Shown here: positions 52,186 to 64,000 of the stretch, piece after piece
Numbering within the stretch: position 1 is the first letter of the stretch
Layout of the letters: each line of letters begins with the position of its first letter
Source: Gossypium raimondii
Lineage: Eukaryota > Streptophyta > Magnoliopsida > Malvales > Malvaceae
Reading direction: 5' to 3'
Assembly (NCBI RefSeq): GCF_025698545.1
Contig: NC_068571.1
Span: 51,121,733-51,185,732, forward strand
DNA length: 64,000 nucleotides
Made by a program: the position numbers and the translations under genes
Notes under the pieces: model-generated
Databases searched by the model: none
Told to the model about the DNA's origin: nothing
Seen by the model: the letters and a program-made list of their open reading frames with translations, nothing else

Positions 52186-53387
52186 GTGAAGAATCCACTT
52201 ACAATCTTACATTAACGTAAAGGGTTAAATCACTTTTCGGGGCCTGAACTTGACAGCTTTTCTCACATTGGGGCTTGAACCTTTTTTTTTTTGCTCAAGT
52301 TAGTCCTTGAAAACCCTAGAGTTTAGGCCCCAATGTGGGAATAATTGCCAAGTTCAGGTCCCAATATGGGACAAATTGCCAAGTTTAGGGACTAACTTGG
52401 ACAAAGAAAAAGGTTCAAGCCTCAATGTGGGAATAGTTGTCTAGTTCAGGCTCTAATGTGAGAACAATTGCCCAAGTTCAAGGTCTAACTTGAACAAAGA
52501 AAAAAGTTTAAGCACCAATGCGGGAAAAGTTGCCAAGTTCAGACCCCAAATAGTGATTTAATCCTACTGTAAAACTAAAGTAGATTTACAATCATTGAAT
52601 TTACCAATATAATTGTATTTGTCATATACTGCAGTTCTGAATTGGTTCAACATCTCTATCATATCAATCAAGAATACCGTCTTCAACATACATGATCAAT
52701 GTGAATAGAACATGAAATATACCCATCGAACTCATACAAAAAGTTACAGAAGCATATAAAACTACTTTAATTCTATATAATATTTCAAACATTGTAGACT
52801 AAATTTGCATCAAAAGAAAGTTCACCAGCATAGGCCAAAACCTGATCATTAATGGAGTCAAGATTATCAGTCTTGAATATCAACTTCTCTGTATTCAACA
52901 ATCTTCTGTTCCTGTTTAACCCAGACTCTAAATCCCCTTTCTTCAGTTGCAAAGAAAAACTAGCGGGAATCTTTCAATAAAAAATCAAAGCTCAGCTTTT
53001 GAAACTGAAAACGCCACAAATAGGCAAAATCATAGTAAAGAAATTACATACGGAAGCTGGATACGAGATCTTCACTTCGTACCAAGTTAATGATTTTAGA
53101 CCTTGCAGTTTATAGACTCGAGAACCCAATTTAAGCGGCAAAGTTTCCGCCTTTAGCTCCTCTCCAACATTCAAAACGGCGCCGTCTAGCCTGCAAAAAT
53201 AAAAAGAAGGGAAAACAGCGACATTCTTATCTTACAAGTGAAAAAAGATCAAAGAAGTGATTGACACAAAAATTGATCGTTTTTTTTAGGTTACTTGCAT
53301 TTTCCCATGACTGAAGGTTGAGCTGCTAACAATGAAGATGACAATATAGATTGGGATGAAGAAATTGAAGTTAATTGAATGAAACAT
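51144..53387 (-). CDS. Secretory-pathway single-pass membrane protein, unknown function
   Basis: Five exons close in frame: 53387-53299, 53190-53052, 52970-52842, 52126-52036 and 51289-51144, giving 197 residues. A signal peptide (MFHSINFNFFIPIYIVIFIV...) is followed by a luminal domain with GAVLNVGEELKAETLPLKLG and KSLTWYEVKISYPASIPASF. Next come NRRLLNTEKLIFKTDNLDSI and GGLHVLVTVEPEGFVAIPN. A membrane segment (YYAWWVVAFVVLCLVSALII) and a short cytosolic tail end the protein. The predicted topology is type I. Intron 1 needs a GC donor (AT|GCAAGT): the GT donor 4 bp farther breaks the frame. The exon 4 acceptor was set at GCTCAG|GGCGGA because it keeps NDQ-GGLHVLV in frame. I recall similar unnamed plant proteins but no function. 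Confidence 0.82.
52222..52564. mobile_element. MITE with 9 bp target duplication, in an intron
   Basis: The ends are inverted (GGGTTAAATCACT at the left, AGTGATTTAATCC at the right), continuing into GGGGCCTGAACTTG and its complement. The flanks TAACGTAAA (52213-52221) and TACTGTAAA (52565-52573) look like a 9 bp duplication with two mismatches, as made by Mutator-like elements. The interior repeats CCCAATGTGGGA and TTGCCAAGTTCAGG units. It lies in intron 3 of the membrane-protein gene. Confidence 0.75.
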
Positions 53388-53835
53388 TGTAGATAAGAAG
53401 AAAATTTGGCTCCTCAAGCTCTTGAACCTGGCACACCAAAATCACAGGTAGGAAAAAAAATAAAAATAAAAATTATAATTGAATTAATGCCAAGAAGCAA
53501 AAGCTTTCAGCTTTCAAGCCCGCCAACTATTCGTCAAAATGTGTAAAAGAATAATTAAAAGAGCATGAATTGATTCCCCATTCGAAATGAATTTAAAAAA
53601 AAATCCCAAAACCCAATTAATTATGTAAAAATTTCATTAGGAGTTCATGAATTTGACAGTACTGACCGGAACCCGACACTCTGATCGGTCTCAGTTTGAA
53701 TCTCTGTTCCAGTCACCGCAGTGAAAATTCTATTTCATATTTTGAGGAAAGGCGTATAGGTATGGCGTTTTGGCCTTTTAAAACAAAATCGTTTTCTTCT
53801 CGGAGGAAGGCTGGACCTGTTATGCTAATTGTTTT

Positions 53836-54680
53836 GGTCAAATTCTGCGGTTAGACCCTGTACTTTGAACAAGTATTGTATTTAGTACCTATACTTTAAT
53901 TAATTAATTTTAGTCTCTATACTTTTCAAATTGGCCAAAATTAGTTCCTTTTGCTTTTTCAATTTTAAAAATTTAAAAATTTATTCTTAACCGAATGATA
54001 GTAGTTAAGTTTATTAAATTCTATTGTTAGTCTTATATTATGTATAAAATCGTAGATTTCGTCTATATATCGTTCTTAATTGATATATTTTTGAATTTCA
54101 AATTTCTAGTTATAATATAAATGGTAGTAAATGACATGATATTACACATGTAATAATACGATTGTTGTATCAAATTTTGAAAACAATAGAATTTGACTTA
54201 ATGAGTTTAAGAACTAGGTTAAAAGATGCCGCATGTCCTTGTACTATTTGTAAATTTAGAATTTAGTCCATGTACTTTTTATTTTTAAGAATTTAATCTT
54301 TTACTTTCCAAATTTCAAAATTCATGATCAATCTTTAACACTGTTGAAATTATTTTGTTAAATTCAGGTTTATTATAATATCATTTTTTAGTTACATAGC
54401 TACCAAATGATTTTTTAATTTTAAAATGTCACGACAACAAATTTAACCAAAAAATTAACAGCGTTAACAATTAAATTTGAATTTTAAAATCCGAGAAATA
54501 AGACTAAATTCCTAAAAATAAAAATATAAGGACTAAATTTAAAAATTTTGAAGAATGCAGGGATTATGGCATATTTTAACATAATAGCTACCATTCTAAA
54601 ATTACAGGGACTGAAAATACCCAAAAAAGACTAAATACACAACTTATACATAATACAGGGACTAATAGCAGAATTTAACC
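53836..54680. mobile_element. Non-autonomous TIR element
   Basis: The left end GGTCAAATTCTGCGGTTAG and the complement of the right end, GGTTAAATTCTGCTATTAG, form terminal inverted repeats that continue with ACCCTGTA and TCCCTGTA. No transposase is present. No clean target duplication is seen. It lies between two divergently transcribed genes, about 180 bp before the CABIN1 start codon. Confidence 0.65.
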
Positions 54681-54857
54681 TATTTTATTTGCCCTTTATT
54701 GCTAACGAGAAAGTGAAAATATTAAACCTGAAAAACCCCCGATAAACTAACAATGGAACCCGCCTAAATCTGAAGCAAACAAAAAACCCCCCAAAACAGC
54801 AACTACTCGAAGAGTCTCCTCAAGGCAGCTTTCGTACGAGGAAGTTTTAAAAAAAAA

Positions 54858-57800
54858 ATGGTGCGTAATTGTTTGGTTCTTTAATCTTGTATTGACTGGT
54901 TTCGAGAGGAGTGAATTTTTTTTAAATTTTAAATTTACTTTGTTTTTTTCGTGTGTTTGTGTCTGTTTCAGTTCTCAATCGCAGCTATTAACGACACAGA
55001 TTCCAGAGGCCAATGGGAACCCTTAGCTCCTACTAAAGAAGCCCAGGTATGCTCCTATTTCTTTTTCATAAGCGTGACATTGAATGCAATTAATTAGAGT
55101 AAAATTCTGTTCCAAATTTCATTTTTTTTTTCATTTTTGCCTCTGTTTTGAATCTTATTTATGTTCATAATGTCAATCTCAAGTTTGACAAAGCTAAGGT
55201 AAAAACAAGAAGTTGCTTTGCTGTTGTGATTCTGTGAATTATTTTTTGGGGTTGGTTGAACAATTCGAAGGCTTTGTTTTTTGGTTCCCTAAAGAATGAA
55301 TTTAGGGTCCTTTTTTGTGTTTCAAAGAATAAAATTAATTTCTTGAATCATATGTTGCAGGAATTCCATCTTACACAAGCTTACCATGATGGGCTTCTCA
55401 AGTTACAGGCTAAAGACTATGAAAAGGCTCGCGAACTGTTAGAATCCGTTTTGAAAGATCCTCTTATTTCAAATGCTGAAGTATCTGTTTGTTCCATGAA
55501 ATATATTTCAGCTGCAAATGCTTTAACATATAGATATATATTATATCCTTAAAATAATTATTCTTTTTTTCTAATTTATTCAGGTGGATAACAATACTAC
55601 CGACGGTCATCTGTTACAACTCAAGTTAAGATCTATCTCATGGACTATATCTTGCTTTGTTTTTAAGTAGTTTCCTTGCATAGTTTTGATCTTAGAATGC
55701 AAAGCCACTACACCTAAAGTCATTGGCTTGAAGTTTTATGTAAATTGTGTCCTATAAATTTCTGTTAAGGTTTCATTTTATAATAGTGTTGATTAATTCA
55801 AGCGTTGCTCTGGTTTGATTAAATAAAATTTCTGTGATTTAGATTTATGTGCTAATTGTATGTTTCATTATGACATCTAAATGTAGTAAGCATAAATGTT
55901 AATGTATTTCATCTAGCTCTGTGCAGATTTTTGGTATTGAAGAATCTTGCCACTGTTTTTCTTCAACAAGGTTCAGGTCATTATGAGAGTGCTTTGCGTT
56001 GTTATCTTCAAGCTGTAGAGATTGATAACAAAGATTCGGTTGTCTGGAACCAGCTGGGGACTCTATCATGCTCAATGGGTTCATTGAGTATTTCACGTTG
56101 GGCTTTTGAGCAGGGACTTTTGTGCAGTCCTAATAATTGTGAGTATTAATATGCTTCAGTCGTATCCTGTGTTTGCTTCTCTTTTTGTGCTCTGTCTGCT
56201 CAACTTTCATGATGCATACAATCCATTTATATTGTGTGTCAGGGAATTGCATGGAGAAACTGTTGGAAGTTCTCATTGCCATTGGTGATGAAGTTACATG
56301 CCTTTCTGTTGCAGAGTTGATTTTAAGGCATTGGCCATCACATTCTCGTGCTTTGCATGTCAAAAATACTATTGAGGAAACAGAATCAGCTCCTTTTGCT
56401 CCTAGAGGTATAGATAAGCTGGAACCTAAACATGTACGTCTTAAATTCCATGACAAGAGAAAAGCACCTGATGAGAATCTAGATGAAGGTACTGCACTCA
56501 AAAAGTTGAACCAGAACATAGAATTGCAAATTGCAGAAGCTTCCTGGGCAGCTCTCATTGATGGACTCCTGGGAATTTTACTTCCGCTAAATGGTTGTGG
56601 TTCTGAGGTCGGGACTGGAAAATTGTACAGATCTGGGGATGTCAGGTTAAGCATTCTCTTCCCTCCTTGTGCCGAAATTGTGATGGAGCCTGTGGAAAAG
56701 AAAGAACCTACTTTAGCTCCTAGTGGTGAAAGCATGCCTCCCAGTGATAATGACTCTCAAAGAGCTAGTAGCTCGAAAGAAAAAGAATCAAATCTTTTGG
56801 AAGAACAACCACAGGAGAGACGGAGTACTCGTCTTGAAAGTCTTAGGAGCCGTAAACCTGGCAAAGAAGAATTAGATTTTACTGCAGGTAAGGATTTGGC
56901 CAAGATTGTGCTTCAATTACTTGAACCTTTTGTCATCAGTAAACCAGACAGCAAAGGTTCTGAAGTTATTGGTAATTGTTCTGTCTCATGTGCTGATCAA
57001 GCTAATTCCTTGGATATGGAAAGTAGAGATGTTGCTAATTTTGTAAGAGAAACTTCAAAAAATTATGGTGCTTACCATATAGGTCACTTGCTTTTGGAAC
57101 ATGCTGCAAGTAAAAGCCTTGTGTGTCTAGATGCGCACGTCAAATTCCTTGAGTTGGAGAAGCTTCTAAGGAATTGGGGGCAGGATAGGACTCCTGAATG
57201 TAGTCTTTTTCTCGCCGAGTTGTATTATGACATTGTGTCTTCTCCTTCCAATTCCAACAATCTATCTGAATTCTTATCAGAGGCATCCTACCATCTTTGT
57301 AAAATAATTGAATCAGTAGCTTTAGATCATCCATTTCATTCGACATTTGGGAATAAGAATTTCTCTTCATTAAAGAGTTTCCAAGGGACTGATGCAATAT
57401 CACCTGATAGCTCCATTTGTGAAAGTTCACATTTAGATAGTTCCTTGTTATCCAACAAAAGTCCCTTCTGGGCTCGTTACTTCTGGTTGAGTGGAAAGTT
57501 ATCTGTTCGGGATGGGAACAAGGCAAAAGCTTACGAGGAGTTCTGCATTTCCATGTCACTTTTGGCAAAGAATGAAAATGCAGACAATTCTTGTATGGTG
57601 CAGCTGCCGCATTGTAAGATTTCTAAAGAGCTAACTGTTGAAAGGATTCTTCATGAAATCAATTTGTTAAAGGTTGATTTCTTGTTGGAGAAGACTCTAG
57701 GTGAGATGATTGAGAAAGAGGTGTTTGTGGAATGTGTAACTTTGCTTGCTCCTCTTCTTTTTTCTGCCAATTCTTTATCACCTTCACTGGCATCTGACCC

Positions 57801-60800
57801 AAAGGGTGATGGTGTTACCCCTGTTGAACTATCAGCATTAGATATATTAATTAAAGCTTGTCAGAAGATAAAGCCAATGGATATGGAGGTGTATTTGACT
57901 AGTCACACACGAAAGCTTCAAATACTCATGGCACTAGCTGGAATGGGTGAATGTGTTGCTTTTGGTAAAGCCTTTCATCAAAAGTCAGTGCCAAAAATGC
58001 TTTCTGGTCCTGAGATGGTATCAAGTGACGGTACTAGCAAGCACTGGAATGACCTGGTTACAGAGGAAGTGAAGGAGATTTTACAATGTGTTTCACAAGT
58101 GAAAAACTTCATTGATCAATCTGGAGAGTCTGTAAGTAGTATTTTCCATGCATAAATGCCTGTTATAATGTTTGTGTAGATTTAGTATTAGTTACTCTGG
58201 AATCCATGAACTTCAAGTAAGATCCATGAATGTGTTGCTAATAGGATTGAGGAGTGTATTCTTTATCAGAAACTTTAACCAACTTAACATGATCATAGTT
58301 CTTCAATATTTGAGAAATATATTTCTTCTGTTTTTGACTCATGGTTAATATTTAAAGTAGAATATTTCCATTTACTTCCCTATACTGCATCTTGACTTCA
58401 TGTTAGCTATGGTTGCAGAATGGCATTGGTTTAGTTAGCATCTTTAGTGACCTTCAATCACTGCTTCTGGCAATGATGTACAACATTGCAAACAATGTCT
58501 TTTGCAAGAAATCCTCTATGCAAGTAAATGCTGATCACCTGGAACAAAAGCAAAGTAATTGCTTCATTGATGCAGCCATTGCTTTCTGCAAGCTTCAACA
58601 CCTTGACTCTTCAGTAACTGTTAAAAGCCAGGTGAATTTTCCATTAGTTTTCATGAAGAAGAAATTGCAACTCACTCATTTTTCTATTGATTGTTCTTTT
58701 TCTCACAGCATTTGTTTGCATATCTATATATCTTTAAATTCTGTTTGCTGTTTTCTTGTCTTAGGTTGAATTAATTGTAGCAACTCATGACTTGCTTGCT
58801 GAATATGGGCTTTGTTGCGCGGGTGAGGGAGGTGAAGGGGAGGAAGCAACATTTCTTAAATTTGCAATAAAGCATCTCTTGGCCTTGGATATGAAGCTAA
58901 AATCCAGTTTTAACTCTTCAAGCAGGGAGATAAGTCCAGATGACAGGCAGCCAAGCAATGATAATGATTTCAAAACATCAGAAAATGAAATAAGTTCAGA
59001 TAAGAAAGGTGAGAGAATGTGTGGAACTCATAATTCTGAATCTATTACTGCAATGAAGGATGATATTGAAGGGATTACTTCTAAAGGAACTCCATCTTTT
59101 TCTGGCCAAGAGAAAGACAATGCAATAGCACTTCAAAAGCAATGTACTAATGTCGACAAAATCAATCTTGGAGAAAAATGCGGTCATCAGCTTGATGAAG
59201 GTGACGATGAGCTCAGTGAAGATGAAAAGGAGGAACTTGAGCTAATTATAGATAATGCTTTGGATCAGTGCTTTTTCTGCTTATATGGTCTTAATCTTAG
59301 ATCTGACTCATCTTATGATGATGAACTGGCTGTGCACAAAAATACTAGTCGTGGTGATTATCAGACTAAAGAACAATGTGCTGATGTTTTCCAATATATT
59401 CTTCCTTCTGCAAAAGCTTCTTCTGTAAGTAGTTTTTCTTTCTTCACAAACTCATACAAACTGACACAAACTTGAATGCACTGGGGCCTATGCATGTGTA
59501 TGCAAGACGATCTATATATATATTAATTATTAAAGTTATTATCTAATTATGATTTAGGTGACATTAGCTCAATTACATTATTTTATGTTTCAGAGAACTG
59601 GATTGGTCAAACTTCGCAGAGTGCTAAGAACCATACGTAAACACTTTCCTCAACCACCTGAAGAAATTTTGGCTGGAAACATAATAGATAAGTTTTTTGA
59701 TGCTGATTTATGCGAGGAGGAACTGTCGGAGATGGCTGGATCTGAAGGTTATCTGGAGACTGTAACAAAGATGCTTTTTCCTGATGGAGGAAACCTCAAA
59801 CAGTACAAGGCATCATTATTACGGAGGTATATATTTGTGTTGTTCTGATAGTATGCTTCTTTGTTTCTTTGTCAATTGTTAAATGTATATGTTTTCACTT
59901 CACCGATATGCTATCTTTGCGTGTAATTATGGTTGCAGCTCTGAGCCATATTTGGATGTCTATAGCAATCTTTATTATTTCCTAGCACAGTCTGAAGAAA
60001 TGAATGCAACTGATAAATGGCCTGGCTTTGTTCTCACCAAGGAAGGGGAGGAATTTGTTCAGCAAAATGCAAACCTCTTCAAATATGACCTGCTCTATAA
60101 CCCCCTACGCTTTGAGAGTTGGCAACGTCTTGCAAATATTTATGACGAGGCAAGATTTATTTTTATGCCATCATTTTATTAGTGAAAGATGCACAGACTG
60201 TTAAAACCTTACTATAATGTGGTTTTCTATATTTTCCTAGAATGGGATCAAATTGTTTACAAAATTCTCTTTGGCTTCTGTTAAGTAGGAGGTGGATTTG
60301 CTGCTAAATGATGGGAGTAAGCACATAAATGTATCAGGATGGAGGAAGAATATCACTTTGCCTCAGAGAGTTGAGACAAGTCGGAGGAGAAGTAGGCGCT
60401 GTCTATTAATAAGTCTGGCTTTGGCTAAGACATCAGAGCAGCAGGTAACTCTATGCCATTGATTCATATGCATCTTGGACAATGGTTTGGATTTTAGTGG
60501 TCATTCTTATACATTTGACGTTTATATTCCTTATACTGGTGATCAAATGTCATTTCTCAAATTTGTACACCACACCACAATAGATCTTAACGTGTGAGTT
60601 AGTAAGAAGGGATAGAAGAAGAATGGGTCCCATTGAAAGCATATTCACTACGTTATCACTTATTTTGTTTATTCTTTTGGGAGGTTCCTTGATACAAATA
60701 AAATGCTGTGGACATTTGTTTAGTATGAGGCTTAATAGAGATCGACAGTCATAAAGAGAATATGTGAATTTTATTCTTGGTTTATATTTATATGTTTGCT

Positions 60801-63800
60801 TAATTTGTATCAATTTATTGCTAATTACTGTGTAACTTTGCATTATTCTAGTGTGAGATACATGAACTATTGGCATTAGTGTACTACGACAGCCTTCAGA
60901 ATGTTGTTCCCTTCTATGATCAGCGATCACTTGTGCCCTCAAGGGATGCAGTTTGGAGGATATATTGTGAAAACTCCATGAGGCATTTCAAAAAAGCCTT
61001 AATGCACAAGTACTTCTGTTTTTCTGGATTCTTAACTTTCCACTTTCTATCTCACTTTTTATTTTTTAGAATTAACATCATAAAATGTCTACCTTCAGCT
61101 GACTCCATTATGTTATAGGCAGGACTGGTCACATGCATTCTACATAGGAAAACTCTGTGAGAAGCTTGGATACTCATATGAGACATCGTTGTCCTATTAT
61201 GATAAAGCCATTGCTTTGAATCCATCAGCTGTTGATCCTTTCTACAGGATGCATGCTTCACGCTTGAAGTTACTCTGGAACTGTGGAAAACAAAATGTTG
61301 AAGTTTTAAAGGTTTCTTTAATCCCCCTCCCTCCTTCCCTCTTCCTAGCAAGTAAAATTAAATTATTTGCCTTTCCTTCTCCGTTTTAACTTCTTTAACT
61401 TGAATCTCTCATGGTTTAATAGTTTACAGTTTTTTGTTTCTGGACTTGCACAGGTTGACAAGTTCACCAGATAATAGTTATCAACTGAACTCTCATTGAT
61501 TGTGTTCTAGGTTCTCTCAACGTATTTTTTCAGTCAATCTTTGAAGGATGCTGCAATGAACATTATCAGCAAAATAACTCCTGAAACTTCACTTTTGGAA
61601 GAAGATAAATTGGAAAAAACAGAGAAAAGGGAGGAGGTGTGGAACATGCTCTACAATGACTGTCTTTCCGCCCTGGAAATTTGTGTTGGAGGAGATCTGA
61701 AACATTTTCATAAGGCCAGATTTATGCTCGCCCAAGGATTATATAAAAAGGGGGGCAGAGGTGATTTGCAGAAGGCTAAAGACGAACTTTCTTTTTGCTT
61801 CAGATCATCTCGGTCATGCTTTACAATAAACATGTGGGAGATTGATGGCATGGTGAAAAAGGGAAAGTATGGCTGCAACCTATATTTTATGTTCCAAGCA
61901 ATTAGATTGTCATTACCTAGATATTGAACCATTTCTCTGCTTTAATGGACCAGTCAAGTTTCATATTTTACCATTTTCATTTTGGGGTGGGATGGGGGCG
62001 GGGAATGCTAAAAATCGGGATTTTTGATGGTTGAGATGATTTTCAATATGGTATCCTTTTAAGATGTTCATGTCTTTGATGTTGATAATACGTTTAGCGA
62101 CTTATTGGCTGTTATTATATTGATCTAATCTCTTTCATTCTTGTATGTTCCTTTTTGGGGAAAAAAATCAGGCGCAAAGCACCAGGCTTAGCTGGGAACA
62201 AGAAGGCCCTTGAAGTAAACTTACCAGAGAGCTCTAGAAAGTTTATAACTTGCATCCGGAAATACTTGTTGTTTTATCTGAAATTGTTGGAAGAAACTGG
62301 AGATATCTGTACTCTTGACCGGGCTTATGTCTCCCTTCGGTCTGATAAGCGGGTAACCATTCAATCCTTTAGAAACTTACTTTGATTTGTGTGTTTTGTT
62401 CAGAACATAAATCTCCTATCGGCCAATGCATCTATTCTTAACAAGATTCAAGAGTCTATATGCTCTTTAAGGATCGTGAAGGGGGGGGGGGGCGAGGGAA
62501 TGAAAGAAGGGAGCAAAGATCTATGTTTGCAGTTACATTATTTAGGTGTAATCATTGCAAAAGTCATACCCTCGGTTAATACTATTTGTTATCTGATTTT
62601 TTTTGCACTCAGTTCTCCTTGTGCATTGAAGATCTTGTTCCAGTGGCACTTGGGAGGCACATCAAGGCTCTAGTTTTATCCATTAATCAAGTTGAGACTG
62701 CTGCTACTGATCCTGCATCTAGTTTTGAGCATCAACTAGAGAAGATATTTGGTTTGTTTATGGAACAGGGTACCTTATGGCCTGAGATCTGCTCTTTGCC
62801 TGAGATTAGAAGTCCAGAAATATCCGAAAGCAGTTTATATGGGTAAAGAGTGTTTTCTGAGCGTGTTATTTACAAATTCTTAGAATTCATGGAATCTTTA
62901 GCATGTAACCTTTAGTATGTGATAATCAGGCAACCTGCGCTGCCTGTCCTTCAACTGTAACATAACTAGTGTCTTTCCTTTTCATAAAATTCTAATAGTT
63001 GGTGAACTTGGCTCAGGTATCTTCACCAGTACATTGTGTCGCTGGAAAGAAATGGAAAACTGGAAACACTTGAAGCAATAAATGAGAGGATCCGGAAACG
63101 GTTCAAGAACCCAAAATTGTCAAATAGTAATTGTGCCAAAGTTTGCAGGCATGCCTCTAGTGCTTGGTATCGTTCTATTATAATTGGCTTGGCATCAATC
63201 ACTCCTTTGCAATCTGGATTCTCGAATGAGGTTCAAACTCTTAGCCAACCAACAGATGGTGTCGTGGAAAGCAGTCAGCAGCTTTGTGTTGATCTGCAAA
63301 CACATGAAATATGGAATTCATCATTCGAGGACTCAACTCATTTGGAAAGTCTTCAAGCAAAATGGAACCCAACATTGGCAAAAATTAATAATATTGTGAT
63401 AAAGAAAGCTTCTGATGGAGATTTGGAGACTGCCAACACTTTGCTTAGAAGTTCATATAATTTCTATCGCGAGAGCTCCTGTGTAATGCTCCCTTCCAGT
63501 CTCAACCTTTCTTTAGTGCCGTCTCGACTAGTAAAAGAAAAGCAATTTCCGTTGAGCATAGAAGGGGTTGAACCTCTTGATCTAAGCATTCCAAGGAAGC
63601 TTTTGTTGTGGGCTTATGCGCTGTTGAATGGCCGCTATGCCAGCATCTCGGTCGCTGTAAAATATTGTGAAGAAAATGCTAAGGTGTGAAAGTTTAGAAA
63701 CTTTTTTAGATTGCTAGAGCACACAAGATTGTCTTTTTGCTTGGATAGTGTTTTGAGTGTACTTGTAGTTCTTCGTCAAGAACGAAAAATGGTATAGGTT

Positions 63801-64000
63801 TAATGGATTTCACTTTTAAATATCTACTGAAATAGAGAACAATTGTTAGCACGAGTAAAACTTACTGATTGGCCTTCTTTTGTTCCACAGTTGAAGATGA
63901 AAAGGGGAGCTGCAACTTCTTCAGCACCTCAAAATACGAACACTAGCATTGCTGCATCCAGCCATACAGGTTAACTCTACTACTCGAGCAATTGATTACT
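54858..64000 (+). CDS. CABIN1: CABIN1-like TPR protein (HIRA histone chaperone complex), 5' part
   Basis: Eighteen exons close in frame: 54858-54860, 54972-55046, 55361-55480, 55584-55624, 55927-56138, 56243-58131, 58419-58631, 58765-59424, 59594-59826, 59939-60149, 60289-60444, 60852-61009, 61119-61311, 61511-61866, 62172-62352, 62613-62842, 63017-63683 and 63891-63969. They give about 1,892 codons, and the gene continues past the window. The protein is the plant relative of calcineurin-binding protein CABIN1, which with HIRA and UBN deposits histone H3.3 in the nucleus. TPR helices fill the N-terminus ([60 protein letters not shown]) and a later cluster ([18 protein letters not shown]). The large exon 6 holds the conserved [20 protein letters not shown] and a charged, serine-rich linker. 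The first coding exon is only the ATG, and intron 10 has a GC donor (GAG|GCAAGA). Confidence 0.92.

Noticed and set aside
56130-57568. Minus-strand frames of 201 and 142 codons
   Set aside because: They are shadows of the long CABIN1 exon 6.

Overview
The window is nuclear DNA of a dicot plant, most likely a Malvaceae species close to Gossypium (cotton). The signs are intron-rich plant genes, U2 snRNA genes with the plant USE/TATA promoter, a mitochondrial atp9 insert, and very AT-rich spacers full of copia, gypsy, Mutator-like and MITE debris. The genus is an inference. The plant assignment is secure.

Layout, left to right. (1) 0.2-10 kb is copy A of a segmental duplication: an early-nodulin-93-like gene, a spacer, and a fragment of mitochondrial atp9. 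Copy A is split by a broken Ty1/copia element (2229-7088) and by a further 1.3 kb block with a minisatellite. (2) 10.0-13.7 kb holds a nuclear poly(A) polymerase gene on the minus strand. Its catalytic part is complete, but its 3' end stops at the duplication edge. (3) 15.1-18.8 kb is copy B of the duplication, without the copia element. (4) 19.0-20.1 kb is an intronless mTERF gene. (5) 21.2-27.4 kb is two nested gypsy-type solo LTRs, each with a perfect 5 bp target duplication. (6) 27.5-30.4 kb is low-complexity DNA and a Mutator-like transposase remnant. (7) 30.5-36.9 kb carries three U2 snRNA genes around a profilin gene. (8) 39.5-45.4 kb has phosphofructokinase and Aurora kinase genes, tail to tail. 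(9) 47.6-48.5 kb has a 3' fragment and an intact copy of an oleosin gene. (10) 51.1-53.4 kb is a small membrane-protein gene of unknown function. (11) 54.9 kb to the end is a large TPR gene, CABIN1-like, that runs out of the window.

The host genes do not form a pathway. CABIN1, Aurora kinase, phosphofructokinase and poly(A) polymerase are, from memory, also neighbours in Arabidopsis (At4g32820 to At4g32850), so the backbone looks like an old conserved block. ENOD93, mTERF, U2, profilin, oleosin and the repeats appear to have been added between its members. Exon models were built by hand from reading frame and splice sites. For PAP, PFK, AUR, CABIN1, profilin, ENOD93 and the membrane protein, every exon phase closes without a frame break. 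That supports the models but does not replace transcript evidence.
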